A DNA stretch of 64,000 nucleotides from Streptomyces profundus (lineage in GTDB: Bacteria; Actinomycetota; Actinomycetes; Streptomycetales; Streptomycetaceae). Position numbers and translations under genes: made by a program. The notes beneath the pieces are model-generated. The model saw only the letters and a list, made by a program, of their open reading frames with translations. It did no database searches and had not been told where the DNA came from. Of this stretch, positions 27,643 to 36,353 are shown one piece after another. The first letter of the stretch is position 1; each line of letters starts with the position of its first letter. The stretch spans positions 1,240,001 through 1,304,000 of the forward strand of contig NZ_CP082362.1 of assembly GCF_020740535.1 (NCBI RefSeq). Direction: 5' to 3'.

Positions 27643-29031
27643 GTGGCGAACGACGCCGGCACCGTTTTCGACCTAGTGATCCTCGGAGGCGGCAGCGGTG
27701 GTTACGCCGCGGCCCTGCGCGCCTCCCAGCTGGGTCTGGACGTGGCCCTGATCGAGAAGAACAAGCTGGGCGGCACCTGTCTGCACCAGGGTTGTATTCC
27801 CACCAAAGCCCTGCTGCACGCCGGCGAGATCGCGGACGCGGCCCGTGAGGGCGCCGAGTTCGGCGTGCGGTCGACCTTCGACGGCATCGACATCGCGGGC
27901 GTCCACAAGTACAAGGACGGCGTGGTCTCCGGCCTCTACAAGGGGCTTCAGGGGCTGGTCGCCTCCCGCAAGATCACCTATGTGGAGGGCGAGGGCCGGC
28001 TCTCCTCCCCCACCTCGGTCGATGTGAACGGACAGCGTTACACCGGCCGGCACGTGCTGCTGGCCACGGGCTCGGTGCCCAGGTCCCTGCCGGGCCTGAC
28101 GATAGACGGCGACCGGATCATCTCCTCCGACCACGCCCTGGTCCTGGACCGGGTGCCCAAGTCGGCCATCGTGCTGGGCGGCGGCGTGATCGGCGTCGAG
28201 TTCGCCTCGGTCTGGAAGTCCTTCGGCGCCGACGTGACCATCGTCGAGGGCATGAAGCACCTGGTGCCCGTTGAGGACGAGAACAGCTCCAAGCTGCTGG
28301 AGCGCGCCTTCCGCAAGCGCGGTATCGCGTTCTCGCTCGGCTCCTTCTTCAAGAACGCCGAGTACACCGACAGTGGTGTGCGGGTCACCCTGGAGAACGG
28401 GAAGACCTACGAGGCCGAGGTGCTGCTGGTGGCCATCGGCCGCGGCCCGGTCTCGCAGGGCCTCGGCTACGAGGAGGCCGGGGTCGCGACGGACCGCGGC
28501 TTCGTCCAGGTCGACGAGTACTGCCGGACGAACGTCCCCACCATCTCCGCCGTGGGGGATCTGATCCCCACCCTCCAGCTGGCCCATGTGGGCTTCGCCG
28601 AGGGCATCCTGGTGGCGGAGCGGCTGGCGGGGCTCTCCCCCGTCCCGATCGACTACGACGGGGTGCCCCGGGTGACGTACTGCCACCCGGAGGTGGCCTC
28701 GGTGGGGGTCACCGAGGCGCGCGCCAAGGAGCTGTACGGTGCCGACCAGGTGGTCACCCTGAAGTACAACCTCGCGGGCAACGGCAAGAGCAAGATCCTG
28801 AAGACGGCGGGCGAGATCAAGCTCGTGCGGGTCAGGGACGGAGCCGTCGTCGGCGTGCACATGGTGGGTGACCGGCTCGGCGAGCAGGTGGGCGAGGCCC
28901 AGCTGATCTACAACTGGGAGGCGCTGCCCGCCGAGGTGGCGCAGCTCATCCACGCACACCCGACTCAGAACGAGGCGCTGGGCGAGGCCCATCTGGCCCT
29001 GGCCGGCAAGCCGCTGCATTCCCACGACTGA
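27643..29031 (+). CDS. lpdA: Dihydrolipoyl dehydrogenase (E3)
   Basis: A 462-residue FAD enzyme that re-oxidises dihydrolipoyl groups of 2-oxo acid dehydrogenases with NAD. FAD-binding GGGSGGYAAALRA, the redox-active disulfide GGTCLHQGCIPTK, the NAD Rossmann GGGVIGVEFA and the C-terminal HAHPTQNE catalytic His-Glu are all present. GTG 27643 follows GGAGG (27630-27634). It pairs with sucB 64 bp downstream. Confidence 0.97.
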   Translation: MANDAGTVFDLVILGGGSGGYAAALRASQLGLDVALIEKNKLGGTCLHQGCIPTKALLHAGEIADAAREGAEFGVRSTFDGIDIAGVHKYKDGVVSGLYKGLQGLVASRKITYVEGEGRLSSPTSVDVNGQRYTGRHVLLATGSVPRSLPGLTIDGDRIISSDHALVLDRVPKSAIVLGGGVIGVEFASVWKSFGADVTIVEGMKHLVPVEDENSSKLLERAFRKRGIAFSLGSFFKNAEYTDSGVRVTLENGKTYEAEVLLVAIGRGPVSQGLGYEEAGVATDRGFVQVDEYCRTNVPTISAVGDLIPTLQLAHVGFAEGILVAERLAGLSPVPIDYDGVPRVTYCHPEVASVGVTEARAKELYGADQVVTLKYNLAGNGKSKILKTAGEIKLVRVRDGAVVGVHMVGDRLGEQVGEAQLIYNWEALPAEVAQLIHAHPTQNEALGEAHLALAGKPLHSHD

Positions 29032-29095
29032 CCTGGCCGCGTACCCCAGAGCGCGCGTAACCCACTGCCACATTTCGTAAGGAGCAACAGAAACC

Positions 29096-30823
29096 ATGGC
29101 GGTTTCCGTAACCCTTCCGGCGCTCGGCGAGAGCGTGACCGAGGGCACCGTCACCCGCTGGCTGAAGGCCGAAGGCGACCATGTCGAGGCCGACGAGCCG
29201 CTGCTGGAGGTCTCGACCGACAAGGTCGACACCGAGATCCCCGCACCGACCGCCGGTGTTCTGTCGGCCATCAAGGTGGCCGAGGACGAGACAGTCGAGG
29301 TCGGCGCCGAGCTGGCCGTGATCGACGACGGCTCGGGCGCCCCGGCGGCCACGCCGGCGCCCGCGGCCGAGTCCGCCCCCGAGGCCGCGCCGGCGCCCGA
29401 GCCGGCCCAGGCCGAGGCCCCGGCCGCGCCGGCGGCTCCCGCGCCGGCGAGCGCCCCCTCGGGCGGCGCGGCCGAGGGCACCGAGGTGCTGCTCCCCGCG
29501 CTCGGCGAGAGCGTCACCGAGGGCACCGTCACCCGCTGGCTGAAGGAGGTCGGCGAGGAGGTCGAGGCCGACGAGCCGCTGCTGGAGGTCTCGACCGACA
29601 AGGTCGACACCGAGATCCCGGCACCGACCGCCGGCACCCTGCTGGAGATCACGGTCGGCGAGGACGAGACGGCCGAGGTCGGCGCGAAGCTCGGCGTGAT
29701 CGGTGCCGCCGGCGCCGCCGCCGCCGCTCCCGCCCCGCCCGAGCCCGCACCCGAGCCCGCCCCGGCGCCCAAGCCGGCGCAGGCCGAGGCGCCCAAGCCC
29801 CCGCCCGCCCCGGCGCCGCCGAAGCCGCAGGCGGCCCCCGCCCCGGCCCCGGCCCCGGCTCCCGCCGTCGCCCCCAGGGCCACGGCCGCGCCGAGCGCTG
29901 ACGGCGCCTATGTCACCCCGCTGGTGCGCAAGTTGGCCAGCGAGAACGGCGTCGACCTGGCCCAGGTCAAGGGCTCGGGCGTCGGCGGTCGCATCCGCAA
30001 GCAGGATGTGCTCGCCGCCGCCGAGGCCGCGAAGGCCGCAGCCGCCAAGGCTCCGTCGGCGGCCCCGGCCGCCAAGGCGCCCGCCCCGGCCCAGCCCTCG
30101 CCGCTGCGCGGCCAGACGGTCAAGATGCCGCGCATCCGCAAGGTGATCGGCGAGAACATGATCCGCGCCCTACAGAACCAGGCGCAGCTGTCCTCGGTGG
30201 TCGAGGTCGACGTCACCCGGGTGATGCGGCTCCGCGCGCAGGCCAAGGAGTCCTTCCTGGCCCGCGAGGGGGTCAAGCTCTCCCCCATGCCGTTCTTCGT
30301 GAAGGCGGCGGCCGAGGCGCTCAAGGTGCACCCGGTGATCAACGCCAAGATCAACGACGACGGCACCATCACCTACCACGATGTCGAGAACGTGGGCATC
30401 GCGGTGGACTCCGAGAAGGGCCTGATGGTCCCGGTGATCAAGAACGCCGGGGATCTGAGCCTGGCCGGGATCGCCAAGAAGACCGCCGAGTTGGCGGGCA
30501 AGGTCCGCAAGGGCGGGCTGGCCCCCGACGACATGGCGGGCGGCACGTTCACGATCAGCAACACCGGTTCGCGCGGTGCGCTGTTCGACACGATCATCGT
30601 GAACTACCCGCAGGTCGCCGAGTTGGGCATCGGGGCCACCGTGCGCCGGCCCGTGGTGGTCGACCACCCGGATCTGGGCGAGACGATCGCGATCCGCGAC
30701 ATGGTGTACCTGACGCTGTCCTACGACCACCAGTTGGTGGACGGCGCCGACGCGGCCCGCTATCTGACGGAGATCAAGGTCCGGCTGGAAGCCGGCGCCT
30801 TCGAGGGTGAACTCGGCCTCTGA
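29096..30823 (+). CDS. sucB: 2-oxoglutarate dehydrogenase E2 (dihydrolipoyl succinyltransferase)
   Basis: A 575-residue E2 protein with two lipoyl domains (about 2-78 and 130-203; the DKVD lysine motif appears in both as STDKVDTEI), Ala/Pro-rich linkers, a peripheral subunit-binding domain ([15 protein letters not shown], about 278-315) and a C-terminal acyltransferase domain with [16 protein letters not shown]. Twin lipoyl domains are also found in acetyltransferase E2 proteins, so PDH function is possible. It follows lpdA, and LipA/LipB encoded later in the window supply its lipoyl groups. Confidence 0.93.
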   Translation: MAVSVTLPALGESVTEGTVTRWLKAEGDHVEADEPLLEVSTDKVDTEIPAPTAGVLSAIKVAEDETVEVGAELAVIDDGSGAPAATPAPAAESAPEAAPAPEPAQAEAPAAPAAPAPASAPSGGAAEGTEVLLPALGESVTEGTVTRWLKEVGEEVEADEPLLEVSTDKVDTEIPAPTAGTLLEITVGEDETAEVGAKLGVIGAAGAAAAAPAPPEPAPEPAPAPKPAQAEAPKPPPAPAPPKPQAAPAPAPAPAPAVAPRATAAPSADGAYVTPLVRKLASENGVDLAQVKGSGVGGRIRKQDVLAAAEAAKAAAAKAPSAAPAAKAPAPAQPSPLRGQTVKMPRIRKVIGENMIRALQNQAQLSSVVEVDVTRVMRLRAQAKESFLAREGVKLSPMPFFVKAAAEALKVHPVINAKINDDGTITYHDVENVGIAVDSEKGLMVPVIKNAGDLSLAGIAKKTAELAGKVRKGGLAPDDMAGGTFTISNTGSRGALFDTIIVNYPQVAELGIGATVRRPVVVDHPDLGETIAIRDMVYLTLSYDHQLVDGADAARYLTEIKVRLEAGAFEGELGL

Positions 30824-30832
30824 GCCGACGCA

Positions 30833-30872
30833 GGCCGCGCCCCGCCCGAAGCAGTTCGGGCGGGGCGCGGCC
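30833..30872. terminator. Strong 18-bp terminator after sucB
   Basis: Arms 30833-30850 and 30855-30872 are perfect complements with loop GCAG, 10 bp after the sucB stop. Confidence 0.9.
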
Positions 30873-30940
30873 CGTTGTCCCGGGGGGTCAAGAAAAGGTC
30901 AACAGCGGTGCGGCCCCCGAGGGCCGGACAGGAGCATGCC

Positions 30941-31564
30941 ATGAGCCGGCCCATCGTCCCCTCGCTGCGGCAGCGCATCCGCGAGCACATCGTGGAGGGC
31001 ATCGTCAGCGGGCGCTGGCAGCCGGGCGAGCGGATCGTGGAGCGCAGGATCGCGGTCGAGCTGGAGGTGAGCCAGACGCCGGTGCGGGAGGCCCTGCGCG
31101 AGCTGGAGACGCTCCGGCTGATCGAATCGGCCCCCAACAAGGGCGTTCGGGTGCGGAAGCTGACCGCGGCCGATCTGGAGGAGATCTACCCGGTGCGCGC
31201 CGGTCTTGAGCAGATCGCGGCGGAGCTGGCGGCCGAGCGGTTGGCCGACGACGCCTCCGCGCTGCTGCCCGAGGTGGCCGCGCTCGCCGAGGCGGACCTG
31301 AGGGGAGACGCGGAGGCCCAGGTGGGGCACACCGTGGCCTTCCACCACACGCTGGTGCGCGCCTCGGGGAACAGCGTGCTCCTGCACACCTGGGAGTCGT
31401 TGGGCATCGAGATCTGGACGGCGCTCTCCATCCGCTGGCTCGGCACCCGCCAGCGCTCCTACGCCGAGGAGCACCAGGAGCTGATCGACGCCTTCCTGCG
31501 CCGCGACCCACATATCGGCCAACTGGTCAAGGATCATGTCCTGAACTGTGCACCCCGTGCCTGA
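30941..31564 (+). CDS. GntR-family regulator, FadR/FCD subgroup
   Basis: A 207-residue repressor-type protein: winged helix (about 8-72, with LEVSQTPVREALRELE as recognition region) and an all-helical FCD ligand domain with the metal-binding histidines in VAFHHTLVRASGN. FCD regulators sense carboxylic acids. ATG 30941 follows AGGAG. It lies directly downstream of lpdA-sucB; in S. coelicolor I recall pyruvate dehydrogenase aceE nearby, but here no aceE follows. The palindrome at 31623-31639 could be its operator. Confidence 0.9.
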   Translation: MSRPIVPSLRQRIREHIVEGIVSGRWQPGERIVERRIAVELEVSQTPVREALRELETLRLIESAPNKGVRVRKLTAADLEEIYPVRAGLEQIAAELAAERLADDASALLPEVAALAEADLRGDAEAQVGHTVAFHHTLVRASGNSVLLHTWESLGIEIWTALSIRWLGTRQRSYAEEHQELIDAFLRRDPHIGQLVKDHVLNCAPRA

Positions 31565-31940
31565 TCTCCCCCGGTTCGTCCCGCTATGCCCTGGCACAGG
31601 GTGTCAATTTCGCCGAAAGCTTTGATCGATCATCGATCAGAGGCTTAGAGTTCCGGAGAAGACAGAGCCGCGCCACACAAGCACCTGTCCTGCCCAGTGG
31701 CGCGGCTCTACCCGAGGCCCGGGTCCCCAACGTCGCGCCAACGATCCCAGGGACCCGGCCCTCACGGTCAGGGCCGGCTTCCTCGATCTTCGCGGGCTCG
31801 CGACGACCCGGGAAGCAGGCACTGGCCCAACCTGCCAGAACCCGTCCGCCCCGCGCGCCGTTCCGACGAACCGCCCTCGCGCGTCCCGCCTGCCGGGACC
31901 CGGCGTGGACGGTCGTGCCCCACTCCGCGAGAGTAGGGGG
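31565..31940. other. Gene-free region with palindrome and a run of hairpins
   Basis: No gene is seen. In order it holds a 17-bp palindrome (31623-31639), a 13-bp stem with 20-nt loop (31664-31676 with 31697-31709), a GGGTCCC/GGGACCC stem (31721-31727 with 31750-31756), an 8-bp stem (31755-31762 with 31770-31777, sharing two bases with the former) and a 19-mer that also occurs in the hairpin at 21301. This looks like a structured transcript or a remnant of a lost gene. Confidence 0.5.
31623..31639. promoter_or_regulatory. Perfect palindrome downstream of the GntR gene
   Basis: TGATCGAT-C-ATCGATCA, 8-bp arms, followed by CTTAGAGT, which resembles a -10 element. GntR/FCD regulators bind palindromes of about this size, so it may be the operator of the neighbouring regulator; that is inference. 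Confidence 0.5.
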
Positions 31941-32933
31941 ATGCGCGCGGCCCGGGTGATCAGATTGTTGCTGTTGTTGCAGTCGCGACGGTCGATGACC
32001 GCCGGGGAGTTGGCGGCTGAGCTGGAGGTCTCGGAGCGGACCGTGGCCAGGGACGTGGCCGCGCTCTCCGAGGCCGGCGTCCCGGTCTACGCGGACCGGG
32101 GCCGCGCGGGCGGCTACCGGCTGGTCGGCGGCTACCGCACCCGGCTCACCGGTCTCGGCCGCCACGAGGCGGAGGCCCTCTTCCTCTCCGGGGTCCCGTC
32201 AGCGCTGCGGGACATGGGCCTGGCGGACACCGCTTCGGCCGCCAGGCTCAAGGTCTCGGCGGCGCTGCTGCCCGAGCTGCGGGACGCCGAGCAAAGCGCC
32301 GCCCAGCGCTTCCATCTGGACGCCCCGCACTGGTGGCAGGCCCCCGAGACGCCGGAGCAACTGCCGCTGATCGCCGAGGCCATCTGGGGTGACCTGCGGT
32401 TTCGGGGACGCTACCGCAGGGGCGACGGTTCGGGGGTGGAGCGGGAGTGGGAGCCCTACGGCCTGGTGCTCAAGGCCGGCGCCTGGTATCTGGCCGCGCG
32501 CCCGTCGGGGGACGACGGCCACGGGCACCGGATCTACCGGGTGGCGCGGTTCTCCGAAGTGGCGCTCGGCGGTGGCCCGTTCGACCGCGATCCGGGGTTC
32601 GACCTGCCGGCGTTCTGGGCGGGACAGGCCGCCGCCTTCGCACGCGCGATCCTGCGCGAACATGTCCGGCTGCGGCTCACGGAGGCCGGCGTCCGGCGGC
32701 TGCGCCACCACACCGACCGGACGGCGGCCGATGAGGCCGTCGCCCACGCGGAGGGGCCGGACGCGGACGGCCGGATGACCGTCACGCTGGCCGTCGAGTC
32801 CCTGAACGTCGCCTTCGAGCAGCTGTTGGCGCTGGGCGCGGACGCCGAGGTGCTCGAACCGCCCGGGCTGCGCGGCCGGTTCGCCCGGGCCACGGCGGAG
32901 GCGGCGGCGCTCTACCTGCGGCGGGGCGATTGA
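31941..32933 (+). CDS. HTH plus WYL-domain transcriptional regulator
   Basis: A 330-residue regulator with an N-terminal DeoR-like winged helix (about 1-60: MTAGELAAELEVSERTVARDVAAL) and a central WYL domain whose signature appears as REWEPYGLVLKAGAWYLAARP, followed by the usual WCX extension. WYL domains bind small ligands or nucleic acid ends. ATG 31941 has GAGAGTAGGGGG before it. The downstream SnoaL gene starts 35 bp after the stop but has its own MerR-type promoter. Confidence 0.93.
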   Translation: MRAARVIRLLLLLQSRRSMTAGELAAELEVSERTVARDVAALSEAGVPVYADRGRAGGYRLVGGYRTRLTGLGRHEAEALFLSGVPSALRDMGLADTASAARLKVSAALLPELRDAEQSAAQRFHLDAPHWWQAPETPEQLPLIAEAIWGDLRFRGRYRRGDGSGVEREWEPYGLVLKAGAWYLAARPSGDDGHGHRIYRVARFSEVALGGGPFDRDPGFDLPAFWAGQAAAFARAILREHVRLRLTEAGVRRLRHHTDRTAADEAVAHAEGPDADGRMTVTLAVESLNVAFEQLLALGADAEVLEPPGLRGRFARATAEAAALYLRRGD

Positions 32934-32960
32934 CCTCAACCGTGGTTGAGGTAGCACGAT
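32930..32960 (+). promoter_or_regulatory. MerR/SoxR-type promoter-operator before the SnoaL gene
   Basis: ACCTCAACC-GT-GGTTGAGGT (32933-32952) lies between TTGACC (32930-32935, -35) and CACGAT (32955-32960, -10), a 19-bp spacing. A long-spaced promoter filled by a dyad is the hallmark of MerR-family activation. The -10 ends 7 bp before the ATG, so the transcript is probably leaderless. Confidence 0.7.
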
Positions 32961-32967
32961 CGCTCCC

Positions 32968-33444
32968 ATGACCACAGCGGAGGCAGCACACCAGGACCCT
33001 CGGGACCGCCAGGAGATCGCCGATCTCGTCAGCCGGATGTTCCGTTCGTACGACCAACGGGAGCTCGACGAGGAGGCGACCGCCCGGTTCATCGCCGACG
33101 ACGTCCACCTCACCACCCCCGTCGGCGCCGCGCGGGGCAGGGCCGAGGTGGCACGGCTGAACGCGGAGGCGCTGGGCCGCTTCGACCGCACCCAGCACCA
33201 GGCCACCGATCTGCTGGTCGAGGTGGCCCCGGACGGGGCGACGGCACGGGCCGGATGGAACGCGCTGATGACCCACGCGCACCACGCTTCGACGCTGCGC
33301 GAGCGGCGCCCGGACGCCAACCCGCTCTTCGTGGTGGGCGGTTACTGGCGGGGGACGCTGGTGCGGACGGCCGGGGGCTGGCGGTTCGACTCGCTCGCGA
33401 TCGAGCCGATCTGGCACACCGGCGACCCGCCGCCGCTGGGTTGA
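32968..33444 (+). CDS. SnoaL-like/NTF2-fold protein
   Basis: A 158-residue protein with the SnoaL-like pattern: helix RQEIADLVSRMFRSYDQRE, then FIADDVHLTTPVG and a beta-sheet with GGYWRGTLVRTAGGWRFDSLAIEPIW. Members are polyketide cyclases, hydratases or scavenging proteins; the reaction here is unknown. No ribosome site precedes ATG 32968, in agreement with a leaderless mRNA from the MerR-type promoter. No MerR gene lies in the window. Confidence 0.85.
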   Translation: MTTAEAAHQDPRDRQEIADLVSRMFRSYDQRELDEEATARFIADDVHLTTPVGAARGRAEVARLNAEALGRFDRTQHQATDLLVEVAPDGATARAGWNALMTHAHHASTLRERRPDANPLFVVGGYWRGTLVRTAGGWRFDSLAIEPIWHTGDPPPLG

Positions 33445-33453
33445 CCGGGGCGG

Positions 33454-34413
33454 TCAGTCCCGCCCGGCGGCGACGCCGACCAACGCCGGGGCCAACTCCC
33501 GCCACTCGGGCAGCGGAAGAGCCGTCGGATCGGCGGTCAGCACCTGGAGACAGACATGATCCGCGCCAGCCGCGAGATGCCCACGCACCCGCCGTTCGAC
33601 GGCGTCCGAGTCCCCGTACGCGACGATGGCGTCCACCAGCCGCCGGCTGGGTCCCGGCGCGAGATCGGCGTCGGTGAAGCCCAACCCGCGCAGGTTGCGC
33701 AGGTGGTGCGGCGCCGCCAGATAGCCGGCGACATGGGCCGTCGCCACCTCGCGCGCCCGGCCCGGGTCGCGGTCGAGCACCACCGCCTGCTCCACGGCGA
33801 GGAACGCGTCGGGGCCCATCACCTCCCGCGCGCGCCGGGTGTGCTCGACGGGCACGAAGTAGGGGTGCGCCCCCAGCGTGCGTTCGGCGGCGAGCGCCAG
33901 CATCTTCGGCCCGAGCCCGGCGAGCACCCGCCGGGGCGGGGTCACCGGGGGCGGCCCGTGCGCGGGCACGGCGTCCATGGCGTCGAGGTAGGCGCGCAGG
34001 GTGGCGATCGCGTGGCCCTTGGCCGGCATGGGGTAGCCGTCCAGCGGACGCACCGTGTCGTCCACCCGGTGGCCCCCGAGGCCCAGCAGATAGCGGCCGG
34101 GGAAGGCGTCGGCCAGCGCCCGCTCCGCGCCGGCCAGGGCGATCGGGTCGCGCAGCGTGATGTTGGCGATCCCGGAGGCGACCGCGAGCCGTCGGGTCGC
34201 GGACAGCAGCAGCCACGCCTGGCTCACCGAGTCACGCCCGAACCCCTCCCCGAACCACAGCGCTCCCCACCCCAGCTCCTCCACCTCGGCCGCCGCCTCG
34301 CGCACCCGGCCCGCCGGCTGGGCGTCGAGGGCGAACGTCCAGAGACCCACCGAGCCGAACCCGCCGGGCGACCGCCAGGACGCCGTCCCCGTCTCCGCTG
34401 ACCCCACCGTCAT
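33454..34413 (-). CDS. LLM-class (luciferase-like) flavin/F420 oxidoreductase
   Basis: A 319-residue TIM-barrel oxidoreductase. The LLM pattern is seen in VGLWTFALDAQPAGRVREAAAEVEELGWGALWFGEGFGRD, LAVASGIANITLRDP and FPGRYLLGLGGHRVDD. F420 is the probable cofactor in this actinobacterial subgroup; the substrate is unknown. ATG 34413 has AAGGAG upstream. It is divergent from a TetR gene, and the space between them carries two matching palindromes, so it is probably the regulated target. Confidence 0.9.
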   Translation of the reverse strand: MTVGSAETGTASWRSPGGFGSVGLWTFALDAQPAGRVREAAAEVEELGWGALWFGEGFGRDSVSQAWLLLSATRRLAVASGIANITLRDPIALAGAERALADAFPGRYLLGLGGHRVDDTVRPLDGYPMPAKGHAIATLRAYLDAMDAVPAHGPPPVTPPRRVLAGLGPKMLALAAERTLGAHPYFVPVEHTRRAREVMGPDAFLAVEQAVVLDRDPGRAREVATAHVAGYLAAPHHLRNLRGLGFTDADLAPGPSRRLVDAIVAYGDSDAVERRVRGHLAAGADHVCLQVLTADPTALPLPEWRELAPALVGVAAGRD

Positions 34414-34438
34414 ACCCCGCTCCTTCGTGAACAGAAAA

Positions 34439-34453
34439 CGGAGAACCTCTCCG
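34439..34453. promoter_or_regulatory. TetR-type operator 1
   Basis: CGGAGA-ACC-TCTCCG, a perfect 6-3-6 palindrome 26 bp upstream of the LLM oxidoreductase start. The core CGGAGA-N3-TCTCCG is repeated in operator 2, 55 bp away centre to centre. Confidence 0.65.
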
Positions 34454-34483
34454 ATTCTCTGTCGCGCCACCCTACATCCGAAG

Positions 34484-34518
34484 GCCGCCCATCCGGAGAC
34501 CCTCTCCGGATGGGCGGC
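34484..34518. promoter_or_regulatory. TetR-type operator 2 (long palindrome)
   Basis: Sixteen-base arms around CCC; the inner core is CGGAGA-CCC-TCTCCG, identical to operator 1 outside the spacer. It lies 62 bp before the TetR start. A shared core between divergent genes is good evidence for autoregulation. Confidence 0.65.
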
Positions 34519-34579
34519 GCTGAGCACCCCCCGGTCCTTCCCCGCGCGCGCCCGTCCGTCGGCGGTGCAGGATGGGCGC

Positions 34580-35230
34580 ATGGACGAGGCAGTGACGGAG
34601 CAGGCCCCCGAGGGAGCGTCGGCCGCCGGCCGCCGCTCGGACGCGCGGCGCAACCGCGCCCGCATCCTCCTCGCCGCCGGCGAGACCTTCGCGGCGGACG
34701 GGCCCGACGCCTCCCTCAACGAGATCGCCCGCCGCGCCGGCGTGGGGCCGGGGACGCTCTACCGCCACTTCCCCGGCCGCACGGAGCTGCTGGCCGCCGT
34801 CCTCACCGACCGGATCGAGACACTCTGCCGCCACGCCGAAACGCTGCGGGACGAGCCCGACGCCGACCGGGCACTCGCCGACTGGCTGCGCGCCTTCCTC
34901 GACCACGCGCGCAACCAACAGGGCCTGGGCAGCGCCCTGTTGCTGGCCGAGGCCGGCGGGCTCGGCTTCGACTGCCACCAGCGGCTGCGGGACGCAGCCG
35001 ACGCCGTCCTCACCCGGGCCCAACGGGACGGCACCGCCCGCCCCGACCTCACCGTCGACGAGCTGCTGACCCTGGTGGTCGGCGTCGCCCTGGTGACCGC
35101 GAGAGACGCCGAGGGCGGCGTGCGGCAGCCGCCCCCCGCGCGGCTGCTCGCGCTGGTCCTCGACGCGGTCCGCTCGCCCCGGGGCGAGCCGGCGGCGCGA
35201 CGGCCCGCCCCGGGGGAGGCTCAGCGGTAG
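34580..35230 (+). CDS. TetR-family regulator
   Basis: A 216-residue regulator. The N-terminal TetR HTH (about 22-70) is clear: RRNRARILLAAGETFAADGPDASLNEIARRAGVGPGTLYRHFPGR. The ligand domain resembles TetR proteins of the kind annotated with SbtR-like C-terminal domains. ATG 34580 is the first codon of the conserved part. It overlaps the SDR gene tail to tail by 10 bp and is divergent from the LLM oxidoreductase. Confidence 0.93.
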   Translation: MDEAVTEQAPEGASAAGRRSDARRNRARILLAAGETFAADGPDASLNEIARRAGVGPGTLYRHFPGRTELLAAVLTDRIETLCRHAETLRDEPDADRALADWLRAFLDHARNQQGLGSALLLAEAGGLGFDCHQRLRDAADAVLTRAQRDGTARPDLTVDELLTLVVGVALVTARDAEGGVRQPPPARLLALVLDAVRSPRGEPAARRPAPGEAQR

Positions 35231-36156
35231 TCCGCCGCGTCGGCCTCCTCGCCCGCCGTCACCCTGCCGATGTAGGCCCAGCTGTCCGGCTGCGAACCGT
35301 CCACATCCGTCACGCCGTACTCCTTGGCCAGCCCGCCGCTGTCCAGCGAGCGACCGTTCCACCGGTGCCGCTCCGGGTCGGCGGCCAGCGCGGCGACGCA
35401 GCGCCCGAGGTAGGTCGGCGTCTCCGAGATCGCGAAGTGCGGGTCCTTGGCGATCCCGTCGCGCCAGTTCTCCTCCGTGACCTCGAAGTGGGTGTCCAAC
35501 ATCGCCTCGGAGCGCAGAAAGCCGGGCGAGACGCAGACCGCCGTGCAGTCGGACCCCTTCAGCTCCTCGGCGAGCCCCAGCGCCATCCGCAGCGGCGCGT
35601 ACTTCGCGAGGTCGTAGAAGAACTGCTCGCGGTACGCGCTGTTGGTCTCCGCCGTGCCGTCCGTCACCTCGACGACCAGCCCGCCCGGGTTCCTGATCAG
35701 CAGCGGGAGGGCGAAGTAGCTGGTGACGACGTGCGTCTCCACACCGAGCCTGAGCATCCGCAGGCCCTCCTTCAGATCCAGCTCCCAGAGCTTCCTGGCG
35801 AAGGCGACATCCAGCAGATGGTCCGCCCCCCAGACGTCGTTCACCAGGATGTCGAGCCGCCCACGCTCCCGGTCGATCCGGTCCACCAGCGCCCGCACCT
35901 GGTCCTGCTCCAGATGGTCGGTCGGCACGGCGACGCCCTCGCCACCGGCCGCCGTGACCAGCTCCCCCGTCTCCTCGATGGTCTCGGTGGTCCGCCCCAC
36001 CTCGCTCACCCGGGAGCGGGTGGTGCGACCGGTGACATAGACGGTCGCCCCCGCCCGGCCCAGCTCCACCGCCATCGCACGGCCCGCGCCCCGCGTCGCC
36101 CCCGCCACCAGGGCGATCCGTCCGGCCAGCGGCCTGTCCTGCTCCGTCACGCGCAT
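35221..36156 (-). CDS. Short-chain dehydrogenase/reductase
   Basis: A 311-residue Rossmann oxidoreductase. Cofactor motif AGATRGAGRAMA (TGxxxGxG type) and NDVWG (NNAG-like) are present. The active-site YxxxK is replaced by FYDLAKYAP, with Tyr-Asp-Leu-Ala-Lys spacing retained. It is longer than classic SDRs and resembles the large actinobacterial SDR group with an extra C-terminal part. ATG 36156 lies just after GGAGG; GTG 36165 is an alternative start. Confidence 0.9.
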   Translation of the reverse strand: MRVTEQDRPLAGRIALVAGATRGAGRAMAVELGRAGATVYVTGRTTRSRVSEVGRTTETIEETGELVTAAGGEGVAVPTDHLEQDQVRALVDRIDRERGRLDILVNDVWGADHLLDVAFARKLWELDLKEGLRMLRLGVETHVVTSYFALPLLIRNPGGLVVEVTDGTAETNSAYREQFFYDLAKYAPLRMALGLAEELKGSDCTAVCVSPGFLRSEAMLDTHFEVTEENWRDGIAKDPHFAISETPTYLGRCVAALAADPERHRWNGRSLDSGGLAKEYGVTDVDGSQPDSWAYIGRVTAGEEADAADYR

Positions 36157-36173
36157 GTCCTCCACAGTCGGTT

Positions 36174-36189
36174 GATCGACTTGTCGATC
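36174..36189. promoter_or_regulatory. Palindrome in the SDR promoter
   Basis: GATCGAC-TT-GTCGATC, perfect 7-bp arms, 17 bp before the SDR start. Likely an operator; it differs from the CGGAGA palindromes of the adjacent TetR gene, so another regulator would be needed. Confidence 0.5.
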
Positions 36190-36353
36190 CGTTCGAAGCC
36201 TCGCTCGGCCCCATGGATGCGACCCTGACAGCCAATCCCGACACCTTCTGTCCGGCTTTCCGGGAACCCTCGCCCCTTTCGCGCCCCGACCGGCGGCCGA
36301 ACGGGTGAACCCGGCGTGCGGCGGGGCGCCCCGGCACCGATCCTGTTTCCGTG

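Noticed and set aside
25694..29883. Long minus-strand open frames opposite pepA, lpdA and sucB
   Set aside because: They mirror strongly conserved genes and show no family motif.
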